In this document: piece after piece, positions 54,611 through 63,535 of the stretch
Layout of the letters: each line of letters starts with the position of its first letter
Position numbering within the stretch: position 1 is the first letter of the stretch
From: Hymenobacter aquaticus
Lineage (GTDB): Bacteria > Bacteroidota > Bacteroidia > Cytophagales > Hymenobacteraceae
Direction of reading: 5' to 3'
Length of the DNA stretch: 64,000 bases
NCBI RefSeq assembly: GCF_004765605.1
Contig: NZ_SRLC01000001.1
Coordinates: 1,984,001 to 2,048,000 of the forward strand
Position numbers and translations under genes: made by a program
Notes under the pieces: model-generated
Seen by the model: only the letters and a program-made list of their open reading frames with translations
What the model was told of the DNA's origin: nothing
Database searches by the model: none

Positions 54611-54797
54611 ACTAACGGTCAGGTCGAGCGCATGAACATCCCCGCTTAAAGAAGCTACCATGTTACGCTACTGTTACTGTCTGCCCGTCGCTCAACTAAA
54701 TCAGCCCCCTTACGAGCCTTTATGCTAGCTGACAACTAAACGCCTCAAGCCTCTGCGCGGCCTGCCATCGTATGAACTCACTTACACTCTTTACTAA
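54611..54797 (+). pseudogene. IS481-family transposase C-terminal remnant
   Basis: Plus-strand translation gives TNGQVERMN and, after a frame change, LKEATMLRYCY...LKPLRGLPSYELTY. This matches the C-terminal catalytic region of IS481-type integrase-like transposases (NGQVERMNRTLKEATV... KTLRGLTPYEY). A frame change and a stop codon interrupt it. The N-terminal part is absent. Confidence 0.65.
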
Positions 54798-54810
54798 GGC
54801 CATTCTTGGT

Positions 54811-56742
54811 TCAATCTAACTGAACTTCCTCTGCAATAGTCTCTGCAATAGCGACCTTATAAAAAGAAGCAAGTACTCGTGCTAAGCGCTTGACTCTATA
54901 ACGCTGAATTCCTGAAGGTGGAACTTGTGTGTTCAAGTATTCAATTACTTTATGCCAAAAGGCATTTTCTGCTGAGGCATGATCATAAGCGGCTCTGAAT
55001 TGCAGCAAGCTAGGGACTTGCGTGAAGGTTGGGATGTAAGCTAAAAGTTGGCGGGCAAAATACTCAGGGTCTAGGTCTGCAAATAAGGGGAGAGGCAGTT
55101 GAGCGCGCTCGCTTGCAAATGCAAGTAATTGATTGATATCATCCGCCAATAACTCTTTGGCTCTGGCTTGGGCACCTGCAATCTTCTGTTTGATAAGCTG
55201 TTCGTTGTAATGCAATGTAATGCAACGCAATCTGGACAAGAATGAAAAGTCTATCCCTTGCTGTATACCACTAAGGCTTAAAAACTGCTTTGCGTTAGGG
55301 ATGGGTCCAGAGTGCGAAAGACTTTTTTTCATGCCTCGAGCTAGACGCATTGTTACTTCCTCTCGCATTAAACTTAACGGATTGCCAAAAGCTAGTACTT
55401 TCCAATACAGCGTAATGTAATCACCAATTAAATAGGCCCCAGCATCAACGTAATTCAACACCTCTTGAACTGCTTGCATATACTGCTTATCATCTAGAGT
55501 CATAATGTATTCGTATTCCAAATTCAATAGAGCTCTTTGCTCGGGGCGCAAATGACCTTTGGAATCAATTGGAAAAACAGCAGCCAATTCTGCAATGAGC
55601 TCATCCGCATTAATGGCAATACCGCTTACTAGGTAATCGAACGTGTGAGCAAAAAAATGGTATTTTATTTTTGTTCCATGATAATATTTTCCCAATATGG
55701 ATCCACCTACCGTTTCTGGCTTTGAAGTAGAGTCACTTTCGGGTGACTGCAGACTCAAATGTTGACCTAGCTGCATTACTACTGAATCAAGACTGCTTCG
55801 ATCCAAGTAGGAAAGCTTATTACGCTGGTGTTCATTAAATATAGCTGCTGAGAAGCGCACTAGTGCTGGCAGAGCTGAATCCAAGTGAACTTGCTTTGTT
55901 AATGCCCCTTCCTCGGCTACAGTTAGTGAAGAGTAAAGAGGCAACATTTTGTGCGCAAACCTAATAAGGGTACGCAGGTTGTCCTCCGGAAACAACTCTA
56001 TTAAAAGATCGCGCTGAGTTAGAAGGAACCTCTGAAAAACGACTTGATCAGGAAATTCAGCGGCAAGCACATCGTCAAGTACATCTGCTAGTGATTGAGT
56101 AAAAGCTAAGGTTTCTCCAATAACCTTTTCTTTCAAAACCTCCAGCTGTGGGGACTTTATCTCATCTTCATTTGCAATAGCAATAAGTTTGAATCCGTTG
56201 TCAACGAGAGTATTTAAGTAACCTAGTAAAGTAGTTAAATCTAAACCCTTTTCACCTATACCACGCTCGATATCGTCTACGCAGATGACAAACCGCCGAA
56301 AATCGACCAGGCTCTTAGCCATCTTTTTACTCCTGCTTCTAAACCAAGCAAAAATATCAGTAGCTGATTCCTCCACCACTTTACCACCCGCCTGAGTTAT
56401 ACGCCAGTCGCTGCCGGTTTTGAACGTCAGAAAGGCTTTAGTGAACAATCCAGCACACTTAGCCAGCAGATTACCGGTGCCTTCGCTTAAAAAAGGCAGG
56501 AGCTGCACAAATATTTTAGTTTCTACTTCTTCAATGCTAGCAAGGCCAAAGACCGAGAGCTCAATGATTTCGTACTTAACAGAAGCATCACCCAAAGTTG
56601 GTGTGTCCTTGATCATTGGCGTTAGCTTATGGCGAAAAAAATGCGTCTTTCCGCTGCCCCACTTTCCTGTTAAGAGCAAAGCGTAATTAGCTCGGGAAAC
56701 CAAGTAATGTCGAACAGCATCAGTGGTATTAGTAGTAGGCAT
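54811..56742 (-). CDS. KAP-type P-loop NTPase
   Basis: A 643-residue protein. Walker A is GKWGSGKTHFF near residues 26-36, and Walker B is FVICVDDIERG, the combination seen in the KAP family of large P-loop NTPases, often tied to defence or membrane scaffolding. No transmembrane insertion is obvious, so it is probably cytoplasmic. The C-terminal ~350 residues are helical with no recognised domain and could sense a partner. ATG 56742 is used (a TTG precedes it). An IS5 remnant begins about ten bases upstream, so its original promoter may be lost. Confidence 0.7.
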   Translation of the reverse strand: MPTTNTTDAVRHYLVSRANYALLLTGKWGSGKTHFFRHKLTPMIKDTPTLGDASVKYEIIELSVFGLASIEEVETKIFVQLLPFLSEGTGNLLAKCAGLFTKAFLTFKTGSDWRITQAGGKVVEESATDIFAWFRSRSKKMAKSLVDFRRFVICVDDIERGIGEKGLDLTTLLGYLNTLVDNGFKLIAIANEDEIKSPQLEVLKEKVIGETLAFTQSLADVLDDVLAAEFPDQVVFQRFLLTQRDLLIELFPEDNLRTLIRFAHKMLPLYSSLTVAEEGALTKQVHLDSALPALVRFSAAIFNEHQRNKLSYLDRSSLDSVVMQLGQHLSLQSPESDSTSKPETVGGSILGKYYHGTKIKYHFFAHTFDYLVSGIAINADELIAELAAVFPIDSKGHLRPEQRALLNLEYEYIMTLDDKQYMQAVQEVLNYVDAGAYLIGDYITLYWKVLAFGNPLSLMREEVTMRLARGMKKSLSHSGPIPNAKQFLSLSGIQQGIDFSFLSRLRCITLHYNEQLIKQKIAGAQARAKELLADDINQLLAFASERAQLPLPLFADLDPEYFARQLLAYIPTFTQVPSLLQFRAAYDHASAENAFWHKVIEYLNTQVPPSGIQRYRVKRLARVLASFYKVAIAETIAEEVQLD

Positions 56743-56751
56743 GTGCAACTA

Positions 56752-57462
56752 AGCGTCTGTATGGAAATTGCTTTGGGGCTAAAAGAAAACGAGCTAGCGA
56801 ATTGCAGGCGAAGTTCCTAGGCTCCGGTCCGCATGATGGTTGACAGCTATCAACCTCTCTGACTCGCAGTGGCAAGGTATTACACCTTGGCTGCCGCTGC
56901 AAAGCAAGCGAAACTTGTGCCTACTGCGAGCTGTTGAAGCGTTGTAGTACGTGTGCAGCCCTAGCCCGCGGTATACTACTTCCGCCGCTGGCAATAAAAC
57001 GGCACACTGTAGTAACTGAACCTGGGCTTAAACGAGGCGGACCAGCAGGCGCAGGGGCAACCGCCCACACAGCAGTGCTGTGCCCGGGCGGCCAGAGCTC
57101 CAAATTAGCCCCGTGCATCGCCGAGCACCGCGGCAGGAACAAGGCAAGTGCATGAATGGGTGCAAACGGCTGCTGCTAGTAGACCAGCAGGGCCGTGTCT
57201 GGGCCGCTGATCGCAAGCGGCCAACTAGCACGACAGCCGCTGCGTGGCCCCTTGCTGCTTGAGCACCGGTACTTGAAGCCACTCCTGACCATCTCTGTGA
57301 CGGACCGCCCCTACCGCGGCTGCTTCACCGAAGGGCCGATAGAGCGCGGCCAGCGCCACAAAGTTATTAACTGTCCAGCGTACACCCGTGAATTCGTGTC
57401 GATAGACTGCCGCTGTGTATTGGAACGCTCTTTCGCTTAGCTTAACTTCTTCTGCCGACTCT
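56752..57462 (+). mobile_element. IS5-family insertion sequence, copy 2, degenerate
   Basis: The left end AGCGTCTGTATGGAAAT and the stretch GTTCCTAGGCTCCGGTC match the copy at 48,922. The transposase (ATGGTTGACAGCTATCAACC...) carries several stop codons and deletions, and the last readable part is LERSFA-stop-LNFFCR. It is cut off by an IS110-type fragment at about 57,463. Confidence 0.75.
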
Positions 57463-57766
57463 GGATGAAGTGCCGCACGACGATGGGGTTAAGCACGGCC
57501 AACTCGGCGCCGGCCGCTATCAGATGGTAAGCCAGGACAAGGTAGTAGGTGCCGGCGGCTTCCATCACGTACAAGCTAACAGCTCCGCAGCGACGTACCA
57601 GCTGGCGGAAACTCGCCGGCATGTTGCGCACTTCCAGGTGCCGCAGGCTATGACCCAGTTGGGGGTACACGGCCAACTGGGCTTTGCTTACATCGCCGCC
57701 ACCAGGGCAGAAGTTAGTTACATACGAAACAGTAACAGAAGGGAAACGTGAGGCGACGTCATCCAC
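57463..57766 (-). pseudogene. IS110-family transposase N-terminal fragment
   Basis: Roughly 100 residues on the minus strand: GDVSKAQLAVYPQLGHSLRH, YVMEAAGTYYLVLAYHLIAA and LAVLNPIVVRHFIQS. These match the DEDD catalytic N-terminal half of IS110 transposases (DVSKA..., MEATG.YY..LA..L). The C-terminal Ser-containing domain is missing where the IS5 remnant abuts. No gene follows in 57,767-58,011. Confidence 0.7.
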
Positions 57767-58011
57767 CGCAGCATTCTTGATCCTAAGCAGTCTCTACTGG
57801 CCTAACGTAACTATCCAACGCGGCCATAGAACGGACGGGGAATACTCATGTTAGGGTCTACCATCCCTACGGCTCTAATCCATCTTGCTCCATCCATTGC
57901 GTCAGGGCTGAGTTCAAGCAACAGCTCAAACACAAGACACTCTAACAATCGATTTCCAAACAGTCTCCAAATAGACGTAACTCTATACACCCCTCCTGTA
58001 GATGCACACGA

Positions 58012-58323
58012 CTATTTGTCGTTCAAATCAGCCGGATGGTGTTTAATATAATAGTCGAGCTGCTTTTTCTCATACAGAACTCGATTATCAGATACATGAA
58101 GTCCAAGTACCAGTCCTTCACGTCGCAGCTTATTCAAGGTAGGTTTGCTAATGTGCAGGTAGGATAATGCCTGCTTAGTCGTAAGATACACCGGCTCAAA
58201 TGCTGAGTTCCTCGAATTGATCTGAGACATCGGTACTTCTTTCAACAGCACTTGAATTTTTTCATTTATGATTTCGGCAAGGAGCCGCCGTAGTTTCTTC
58301 GCGCTTACTATCAGGATTTTCAT
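58012..58323 (-). CDS. Excisionase-like helix-turn-helix protein
   Basis: A 103-residue protein with the helix-turn-helix YLTTKQALSYLHISKPTLNK followed by LRREGLVLGL, typical of excisionase/MerR-like DNA binders. It is the intact paralog of the frameshifted gene at 46,433 (strong identity over the HTH; tail LDYYIKHHPADLNDK). The two copies, in the same orientation, bracket the 11-kb IS and defence region. Probably a recombination directionality factor of a lost element, or a regulator. No integrase is seen in the window. Confidence 0.75.
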   Translation of the reverse strand: MKILIVSAKKLRRLLAEIINEKIQVLLKEVPMSQINSRNSAFEPVYLTTKQALSYLHISKPTLNKLRREGLVLGLHVSDNRVLYEKKQLDYYIKHHPADLNDK

Positions 58324-58539
58324 GGCCGGAAACGTTATTATGTCGTTTTACCTCAATGGCTAACTTTCTTCTGCTTGCTCAAACTGTACAAAGCTGTTTC
58401 GCCACATTATAACGCCATCCGCAGTCTTCCATGCTGCTAGCAAGGCTCTATGTGCTTATCGTTTCACTATGCATAAAGTAACGTCTGTGCTCTAGCTTGT
58501 TCAGCAATCGTAGCTGGGTACGGTTATAAAGTTATATAC

Positions 58540-59697
58540 TTATACCCCTAGCATTGAAAGCACAGCATTGATCTGGTCAACAAAGAGGGTTGATGCGTAG
58601 TCTAGCTCAGTTGAATTATTAAACCGCCCTAAACCTACTCGGACTGTAGCGCGGGCATGGTCACGAGAAAGACCTATGGATAGCAATGTAGTGGAGGGCT
58701 CGATGGTACCGGAGTCGCAAGCGGAACCAGTACTGAGCGCTATTATTGGAAGCCGAGCAAGTAAAGCGTCGGCTTCAATACCGGGAAAAGTAAGACTGGA
58801 GTTGTGAGGTAAGCGCAACGCAGGGTTGCCATTACGGTAAGCATTCGGTACTGCATTGATTACCGCGCCCTCAAATTCGTCGCGGAGGGTAGCCAGACGC
58901 ACCGATTCGGTCGGCAGCAACTCTTGGCAGCGGGCGCAGGCTGCCCCAAGGCCAACAATGCCAGGCACGTTCAAAGTGCCCGAACGCCAACTGCGCTCCT
59001 GACCTCCGCCGTAGCTGAGCGGTTCGAGCTGAGTACGGCGGGGCTGGTGCACAATGAGGGCCCCAATGCCTTGAGGGCCGTAGAGCTTGTGGCCGCTGAT
59101 GGACAGCATGTCTACTCCCCAAGTCAACACATCCACCGGAATTTTACCGACTGCTTGCGCTGCATCAGTATGCAAGCGGGCACCAACAGCGTGGGCCAGT
59201 TCAGCTAGTTTGGCAATAGGTTGGATGGTGCCTACCTCGCCGTTGGCGGAGTGGACGGATACCAATAGTGTTTGATCATTGATGGCCTCTCGAGCAGCAG
59301 CAAGGTCAATAGTGCCTTGAGAATCAACAGGCAGCACTACTATCTCAAATCCTTCGCGGGCTAGCTGTTTCGCGGGGTTGGTAACCGCTTTGTGCTCGAT
59401 AGATGAAATGACAATGCGCCGGCGCGGGTTGGTGGCGCGGGCAGCGCGTGCGTAGCCTAGTAATGCCAAATTATTGGATTCTGTTGCACCACTAGTGAAG
59501 ATAACCTCGCCGGGTTGGGCCCCTACCAACTCTGCTACTTGCTCACGGGCTTGCTGCACGGCATCAGCAGTGCGGGCGCCAGCAAAGTGTGGTGACGAGG
59601 GGTTACCGAACTGGCCCTGAAAAAAGGGCAGCATGGCTTCCAGCACGACTGGGTCGCAAGGGGTAGTAGCGTGGTGATCGAGGTAAATGAGTGACAT
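58540..59697 (-). CDS. Cysteine desulfurase in the BREX-type operon
   Basis: A 385-residue pyridoxal-phosphate enzyme of the IscS/DndA class that moves sulfur from cysteine to a carrier. The PLP lysine is Lys204 in SISGHKLYG, and the catalytic cysteine is Cys327 in STGSACDSG. The start DHHATTPCDPVVLEAMLPFF is typical. ATG 59697 begins four bases after the brxL stop, so it is co-transcribed. Its place at the end of a BREX-type operon suggests sulfur-based DNA modification, as with DndA in phosphorothioation; this is inference. Confidence 0.92.
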   Translation of the reverse strand: MSLIYLDHHATTPCDPVVLEAMLPFFQGQFGNPSSPHFAGARTADAVQQAREQVAELVGAQPGEVIFTSGATESNNLALLGYARAARATNPRRRIVISSIEHKAVTNPAKQLAREGFEIVVLPVDSQGTIDLAAAREAINDQTLLVSVHSANGEVGTIQPIAKLAELAHAVGARLHTDAAQAVGKIPVDVLTWGVDMLSISGHKLYGPQGIGALIVHQPRRTQLEPLSYGGGQERSWRSGTLNVPGIVGLGAACARCQELLPTESVRLATLRDEFEGAVINAVPNAYRNGNPALRLPHNSSLTFPGIEADALLARLPIIALSTGSACDSGTIEPSTTLLSIGLSRDHARATVRVGLGRFNNSTELDYASTLFVDQINAVLSMLGV

Positions 59698-59701
59698 GGT
59701 A

Positions 59702-61195
59702 CTAGGACCGCTCAACGGTAATGTAACGGCCGTACTTGCGGTACTCGGCATCGATGGTGTAGAGCTGGTCCCACACGCCTTGCCGAAGCTTGATGGCGGG
59801 CTCAACGCAGTACTTGTAGAATTCGGCAGGGGTGACTTCACCGTGCGGGAACAACAGCTTCATGTAGCCGCTGGCTAGAGCGCGCACACTCTCCTGATTG
59901 CGCTGGTATGCGTCTGGGCCAAGATTGATGTGACGGGCGCAGTAGGCATCGGTGGTGAGTTCCTGGCGCAGATGCAAGAGAATGTCGCTGAAGTAATCAG
60001 CTTTCAGACCGCTCTGCTCGGCGAAGCTAGCCGGAGAGAGTTTGGGTACTTCCCAACCAGGAATCATGCCCTTGATGCGGTCGAGAAAAGCGGTTTCCTG
60101 CAGGAAGACGGGCAGTTCACTTACGACTAAAGGCTCGTTGGCGGGGCGTTGGTTGGCGTCGAGCGTAATGTTGGCCAAAAGCACAAAACCGCAATCAGAG
60201 GCCATTTCGTGCTTGCCCCCGCGGGAGATTTTTCCGTTAGCGAGGTAGCCTTTCAGGCCGCCTACTATTTCGGCGGGATTATCGAATTTGAGTGTTTGAA
60301 CTTCGTCAAGCACGACCACCGCATAGCGAGCTAAGATGCCAGGCTGATTGGTTTGGTTGTTGACGAAGAGCACCGACGGCGAGACATTGCCTCCGCTGAC
60401 GAGGCGCACGAGAGGGGAAATATTCTCGTAGATGTAGCTCTTACCCGTGCCTTTGGGCGCCAGCTCCATTAGATGCACGTTCTTCTGCACCAGCGGCAGC
60501 AAACGGGCTAGTACCAGCTGCTGGGCTTCGGGGCTGTAAGCAGCAGGATTATAGCCCATGGTAAGTAGCAGCAGAGCCCGCCATTCTTCCAGCTTGAACT
60601 CGCGTCTAGCCTCGCGCCAACGGTCGAGGTTGACGGTGGCTTGCATGGGCTGGAATTCCGTGATAACAATGCCCTGGTCGCGAATGTAGAGCAGCTGCGC
60701 AACGCCCCACATGCCCTGCTGGAGCAATGCCGGATAAGCTTCGAGCAGGTGTTCGGCAATCTGGGCACGGTCCTCCCCTATCATGGGCAGCTTGGCCACC
60801 CGTTCGGCCTTTTTTCCCGACAGCACTACATCAACCTGCACGGGAGTCAGGATGCGCACCGACTCGCCATTGAGCAGGCGGTTTCGGATTATGTTGCCTT
60901 CGTCAGGTTTTGGCACCACCCGAGCAGCCCAGTCTAGTACTTTGGCGGCATCATCGGCAGATAACGGACCTCGACCTGGTACTTTGGATTCCAAGACCCA
61001 CTCGGCCACGTAGCCGGGGATACCACGGCTTTGCAGCTTGGAAGCACCCAGGCGGCGCTTATCAATCGAAACGCTGCCAAACACCCGCTCTACTTTGGCT
61101 TCTAAGGCGGCCATATCGACGCCATTGGTCAGCGGAGCCAGCGTGGGAGCAGTTGGTTCAAACAAGGTGAACAGGTCGTCCGAATTGGTATTCAT
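59702..61195 (-). CDS. brxL: BrxL-type ATPase, short form
   Basis: A 497-residue AAA+ protein close to BrxL of BREX systems: Walker A APKGTGKSYIYENISPLVRL, Walker B YAVVVLDEVQTLKF, then GGLKGYLANGKISRGGKHEM, ANITLDANQ and FLDRIKGMIPGWE. BrxL of type 1 BREX is about 680-700 residues and ends in a Lon-like domain. Here only ~140 residues follow the ATPase, and no Lon Ser-Lys dyad region is seen. Start ATG 61195, 18 bases after the pglZ stop. Confidence 0.85.
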   Translation of the reverse strand: MNTNSDDLFTLFEPTAPTLAPLTNGVDMAALEAKVERVFGSVSIDKRRLGASKLQSRGIPGYVAEWVLESKVPGRGPLSADDAAKVLDWAARVVPKPDEGNIIRNRLLNGESVRILTPVQVDVVLSGKKAERVAKLPMIGEDRAQIAEHLLEAYPALLQQGMWGVAQLLYIRDQGIVITEFQPMQATVNLDRWREARREFKLEEWRALLLLTMGYNPAAYSPEAQQLVLARLLPLVQKNVHLMELAPKGTGKSYIYENISPLVRLVSGGNVSPSVLFVNNQTNQPGILARYAVVVLDEVQTLKFDNPAEIVGGLKGYLANGKISRGGKHEMASDCGFVLLANITLDANQRPANEPLVVSELPVFLQETAFLDRIKGMIPGWEVPKLSPASFAEQSGLKADYFSDILLHLRQELTTDAYCARHINLGPDAYQRNQESVRALASGYMKLLFPHGEVTPAEFYKYCVEPAIKLRQGVWDQLYTIDAEYRKYGRYITVERS

Positions 61196-61213
61196 GGTAC
61201 AAGCAAAGATAGA

Positions 61214-63526
61214 TTACAGGTCGCCCAGCAGGTCGACTTGCTGCGTTTGGAATTCGTCGGTGCTGAGTTGATTGATGAGCGGGAACGTTAGCTCCTGCCC
61301 GTCGGCTTGCTCAACTACGATGCTCACTTCGGCCGAGCCAATGCGCTGCCCGGTAGGCCAGTCGGCCAAGGATAGCGTTAACGTAGTAGTTTGCTTGCCC
61401 CACACAGTTCCTGCTGCACTCAGCTCGCGCACTGTGCCGGTGGTAGGCCAAGCAAGCACGAGACGACGCACCTGCACAGGGTGGTCGCCGTGGTGGGTAA
61501 GCTGTAACGTAACTGGACCCGTAGCCCCTACCCTAGTGCGACCGGCTGCACTACCAGATATGCGCGCAGGAACAACTTGGCGGCCTAGGCAAAGCCAAGG
61601 CACCACGACTTCCTCGGGCCAGATACCGCCGTGCGAGAAGTTGTCGGCACCGCTGGCTTGACTGCCATCGGGACGGCACACGCGGAAGCTGCGCTCATCA
61701 CGCACCACCCCCACCCAACCGGGTAGATTAAACCAAGTGTTTGGGTCGAGCCAGTGGATATCGGGGGAAAGCTCAGGAGCTGGCCCGGCGCCAAGGCGGT
61801 AAGCTACCCGTCCATGGGCTTCAAAGCCATCTGGCACCGGGATTTCACGGGTACATGGCCCCAGCATGCGGCCGTGGTCGGTGGTGAGCAGTACGCGCAA
61901 CGCGTGGGCACGCGGAACCGCTCTAGTTATATCCACAATAGTTTCGGCCAAGTTGCGCAAAATGCCGCGCACTGAGCGGCGCACCACAGACAACTCTCCC
62001 TTTTCGTGGTAAGCTTCGTCTGGCTGCAGCGGTTTCCATACAAGCATCTGACCACCTTGTAGCTGCCGGGCGCGGCTCACCGGGTCTTGACTGTCGCGCA
62101 CGTCGCTGTCGGCTTCCGCTTTGAACTGGGCTTGGTGCAATTGCAACTGCTGGTACGGAAGGCCAGCCCGAACTGGGTCTTTGGTGAACTTGGTGATAGT
62201 GGGCAGCAAGCCAAAGCAAGGCGTAGCCTGCGTGGCAGCTACATTGCCGTGAGAGAGTTCGTGCACGAGGCGGGCCAACAAGCGAGCATCATTCCATCCC
62301 AAGCCGTCAGCAATTACCCATACGACAACTTCGTTGGCGTGCTGGGGCTTGATGCGGGTGGACTGGGTCCAGTACAGCTGCTGGTACGGGTGAGTCGCGC
62401 CGGTGAGCTGGGCTGGGTACGTACCTAATAACCACTCCCCAAAGGCCAAAGCATGAGTACGGGCTGTAGCGGCTGCCTGCGGATTATGTTCTTGCTCGGC
62501 CTGCCACGCTCGATAGGGCAAGTATTCATCGGTCACCCAACGGAGCACCGCTTCGGGCTCAGTGGGCAAAGCAGTTGGCTCGGGTGGGGGGAGCAACTTC
62601 TGTAAGCGGGTGTACTCGGCGGCAGGAAGGCTGCCACGCAGGGCCCGCAGCAAGTCATCGGACAGCACGGGAGGCTGCTCGTCGAGATAACGTAGCACCA
62701 CATCCAAAGCTGCCGGGGTGAGGTCGGCGTGTCGGATGGCCGCACGGGTTTGGCCCCACCAAGCGGCAGCCGCTAAGCCTGCTTCGGTACCTGCTGGCGC
62801 GGCAGCTACTTGTGCACGTAGCTCGTCGTCCCACTGCTGTTTGGCTTGGGCAACCCACTCCACTGGCAACGGCAAAGGGCACTCTTCTAGCTGACTTAGT
62901 GCTTGGTATTCTGGGTAGCTAATGGCAGCGTCGGGTAGACCACACCAGGCGCGAAGCAGCTCTCGCGCCCCTGCGGCGGAGAAAGGCAACAAATGGTAAG
63001 CCGCGGCTGATTCAGCTTGCCAGCGGCTCACCCAGGCGCGCAGCACCGGTTCAGAGACGGAAGGCACACCATTAGTAGGTAGCAGCCACGACAGCCACTG
63101 CGCCGTCAAAGCCGACAGGGCCGCGGATTCGGCGCTGGGCTCGGCCTGCCAGAGCGTAGTGGCTTCGGGGTGTAAAGCCCCTAAAATGGTTGGCAAGTCC
63201 AGCGGGGTTGGCCAAGATGCTTCTCCCCACACAACTAGCAATTGTTGGGCTAACGCCTGGGCTTCGGCTGTAGCGAGGGAAGGCACAGCTTGGCGAATCT
63301 TTTCGCCGGGCGAAATAAGATGCCGGCACGAACCGCCGGCTTGTTCCCACCATGCTTCGGCCCAGTGGACTAGGGCTGATCCGCGCACTACTGCGGGCGC
63401 AGCTTGCCCTTGTGCTGCAAGCACGGTATAGCGCAGCCACTCTACCTCAGAGGTGAGAAGTGCGTGGCCGTGCGGCACTGGAGCATCGCCAAACGGATCG
63501 AGCAGAAGAACTTGGTTTGTTACCAC
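61214..63526 (-). CDS. pglZ: PglZ-domain protein of the BREX-type operon
   Basis: A 770-residue protein. The alkaline-phosphatase-like PglZ core is in the second half: VVWVIADGLGWNDARLLARL, LLTTDHGRM and FSHGGIWPEEVVVPWL. PglZ is the shared hallmark of BREX systems. The N-terminal ~300 residues are helical and variable, as in the family. The start appears to be GTG 63526, nine bases after the upstream stop; no ATG is nearby. The C-terminal ~110 residues are beta-rich. Confidence 0.85.
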   Translation of the reverse strand: MVTNQVLLLDPFGDAPVPHGHALLTSEVEWLRYTVLAAQGQAAPAVVRGSALVHWAEAWWEQAGGSCRHLISPGEKIRQAVPSLATAEAQALAQQLLVVWGEASWPTPLDLPTILGALHPEATTLWQAEPSAESAALSALTAQWLSWLLPTNGVPSVSEPVLRAWVSRWQAESAAAYHLLPFSAAGARELLRAWCGLPDAAISYPEYQALSQLEECPLPLPVEWVAQAKQQWDDELRAQVAAAPAGTEAGLAAAAWWGQTRAAIRHADLTPAALDVVLRYLDEQPPVLSDDLLRALRGSLPAAEYTRLQKLLPPPEPTALPTEPEAVLRWVTDEYLPYRAWQAEQEHNPQAAATARTHALAFGEWLLGTYPAQLTGATHPYQQLYWTQSTRIKPQHANEVVVWVIADGLGWNDARLLARLVHELSHGNVAATQATPCFGLLPTITKFTKDPVRAGLPYQQLQLHQAQFKAEADSDVRDSQDPVSRARQLQGGQMLVWKPLQPDEAYHEKGELSVVRRSVRGILRNLAETIVDITRAVPRAHALRVLLTTDHGRMLGPCTREIPVPDGFEAHGRVAYRLGAGPAPELSPDIHWLDPNTWFNLPGWVGVVRDERSFRVCRPDGSQASGADNFSHGGIWPEEVVVPWLCLGRQVVPARISGSAAGRTRVGATGPVTLQLTHHGDHPVQVRRLVLAWPTTGTVRELSAAGTVWGKQTTTLTLSLADWPTGQRIGSAEVSIVVEQADGQELTFPLINQLSTDEFQTQQVDLLGDL

Positions 63527-63535
63527 GGAGCGAGG

